From: Clostridia bacterium
Lineage (GTDB): Bacteria; Bacillota; Clostridia; Lachnospirales; Cellulosilyticaceae
Reading direction: 5' to 3'
Assembly: GCA_029256345.1 (NCBI GenBank)
Contig: JAQSYC010000158.1
Span: 1 to 6,781, forward strand
Length of the DNA stretch: 6,781 nucleotides
The position numbers and the translations under genes were made by a program. Below, in pieces: positions 6,506 to 6,781 of the stretch. The notes beneath the pieces were generated by a model, which ran no database searches, was not told the DNA's origin, and saw only the letters and a list, made by a program, of their open reading frames with translations. How positions within the stretch are numbered: position 1 is the first letter of the stretch; each line of letters starts with the position of its first letter.

Positions 6506-6537
6506 AAAACGGGAACGGTGTTTCATAATGTGGAACG
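6506..6537 (+). repeat. Operator-like direct repeat, copy B
   Basis: The second 32-base repeat starts immediately after the hairpin, 79 bases downstream of copy A. It carries GGAAC-GGT-GTTTC followed by ATAATGT and GGAAC. Here the second palindrome (GTTTC-N7-GGAAC) and the first each have one mismatch. It ends about 70 bases before the eda start. A poor promoter candidate (TTCAAG, 17 bases, TATAAG at 6554-6582) lies just downstream. Confidence 0.65.
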
Positions 6538-6608
6538 ATAAGATGACGAATAATTCAAGTTCATAGATTGTTTCTCTATAAGTAAAATAAAAGGAGGGTG
6601 AGAACAAG

Positions 6609-6781
6609 ATGAAACAACAAGTATTAGAAAACATTTTAAACAAAAAAATCGTAGCTATTCTGAGGGGTTTGGAGTATGAGCAGAACTTTAGGGTAATGGA
6701 AACGCTTATCGAGGCAGGTATTACAAACTTTGAAGTCACACTTAATACACCGAAGGCATTGGCAGTTATTGAAGAAGGTCT
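6609..6781 (+). CDS. eda: KDPG/KHG aldolase (2-dehydro-3-deoxyphosphogluconate aldolase), 3'-truncated by window edge
   Basis: The first 57 codons encode the start of a class I aldolase of the Eda family, which cleaves 2-keto-3-deoxy-6-phosphogluconate to pyruvate and glyceraldehyde-3-phosphate in hexuronate and Entner-Doudoroff catabolism. The family signature is KIVAILRG (residues 13-20) on the first barrel strand, followed by LIEAGITNFEVTLNTPKAL. Glu42 in EVTL corresponds to the catalytic proton-shuttling Glu45 of E. coli Eda. The Schiff-base lysine lies beyond the window. ATG 6609 has a strong AAGGAGGGTG (6591-6600) eight bases upstream. The operator-like repeats and hairpin upstream, and the adjacent IclR gene, point to regulated expression. 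A KDG kinase or hexuronate genes would be expected downstream; that is inference. Confidence 0.92.
   Translation, partial: MKQQVLENILNKKIVAILRGLEYEQNFRVMETLIEAGITNFEVTLNTPKALAVIEEG

Noticed and set aside
6427..6537. CRISPR-like array, or a target-site duplication around an inserted element
   Set aside because: Only two repeat copies with five differences exist, and the spacer is a palindrome, so it is not CRISPR. A 32-base duplication with preserved half-sites fits operators better than an insertion footprint, although an insertion between older operators is not excluded.
6494..6739. Minus-strand open frame over the eda start and hairpin
   Set aside because: It is antisense to the convincing eda start with its ribosome binding site, and its translation shows no family features.

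Overview
The window reads as chromosomal DNA of a low-GC Bacillota bacterium, most likely a Clostridia member. This rests on AT-rich coding sequence, strong AGGAGG-type ribosome binding sites, all genes on the + strand in short operons, an HPr with both His15 and a Ser46-type site, and the style of the IclR and chemotaxis proteins. No rRNA, tRNA, CRISPR array, transposase or phage gene is visible. The species cannot be named from the sequence alone.

Layout. (1) Positions 2-2809 are the 3' end of an operon: the C-terminal two thirds of a zinc-type, NAD-binding polyol/sugar-phosphate dehydrogenase, then HPr, then a complete PTS Enzyme I, closed by a strong intrinsic terminator (2818-2852). (2) Positions 2887-4059 hold a single chemotaxis receptor with two membrane helices and almost no extracellular sensor. 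(3) Positions 4261-5446 hold peptidase T (pepT), broken by a net loss of about 41 bases just after the metal-ligand motif GADDKA. The rest is well preserved, so this looks like a recent pseudogene or an assembly error. (4) Positions 5447-5618 carry a near-consensus sigma-A promoter enclosed by a perfect 15-bp inverted repeat, driving an IclR-family regulator (5619-6395). (5) Positions 6396-6608 hold two 32-bp operator-like direct repeats flanking a perfect 22-bp-stem hairpin with a GAGA loop, directly upstream of the start of a KDPG/KHG aldolase gene (eda) that runs off the window.

How the parts fit. The first operon probably supplies dedicated phosphotransfer (PEP to EI to HPr) to a sugar PTS encoded upstream, together with the dehydrogenase that handles the imported sugar or polyol phosphate. 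The IclR gene next to eda suggests a KdgR-like circuit controlling 2-keto-3-deoxygluconate (hexuronate/pectin) catabolism. The repeats upstream of eda are the natural operator candidates, and the different repeats around the iclR promoter are candidates for its own control. The most interesting non-coding structure is the operator-hairpin-operator array at 6427-6537. The most interesting coding observation is the pepT lesion. I did not find a convincing wholly new system.
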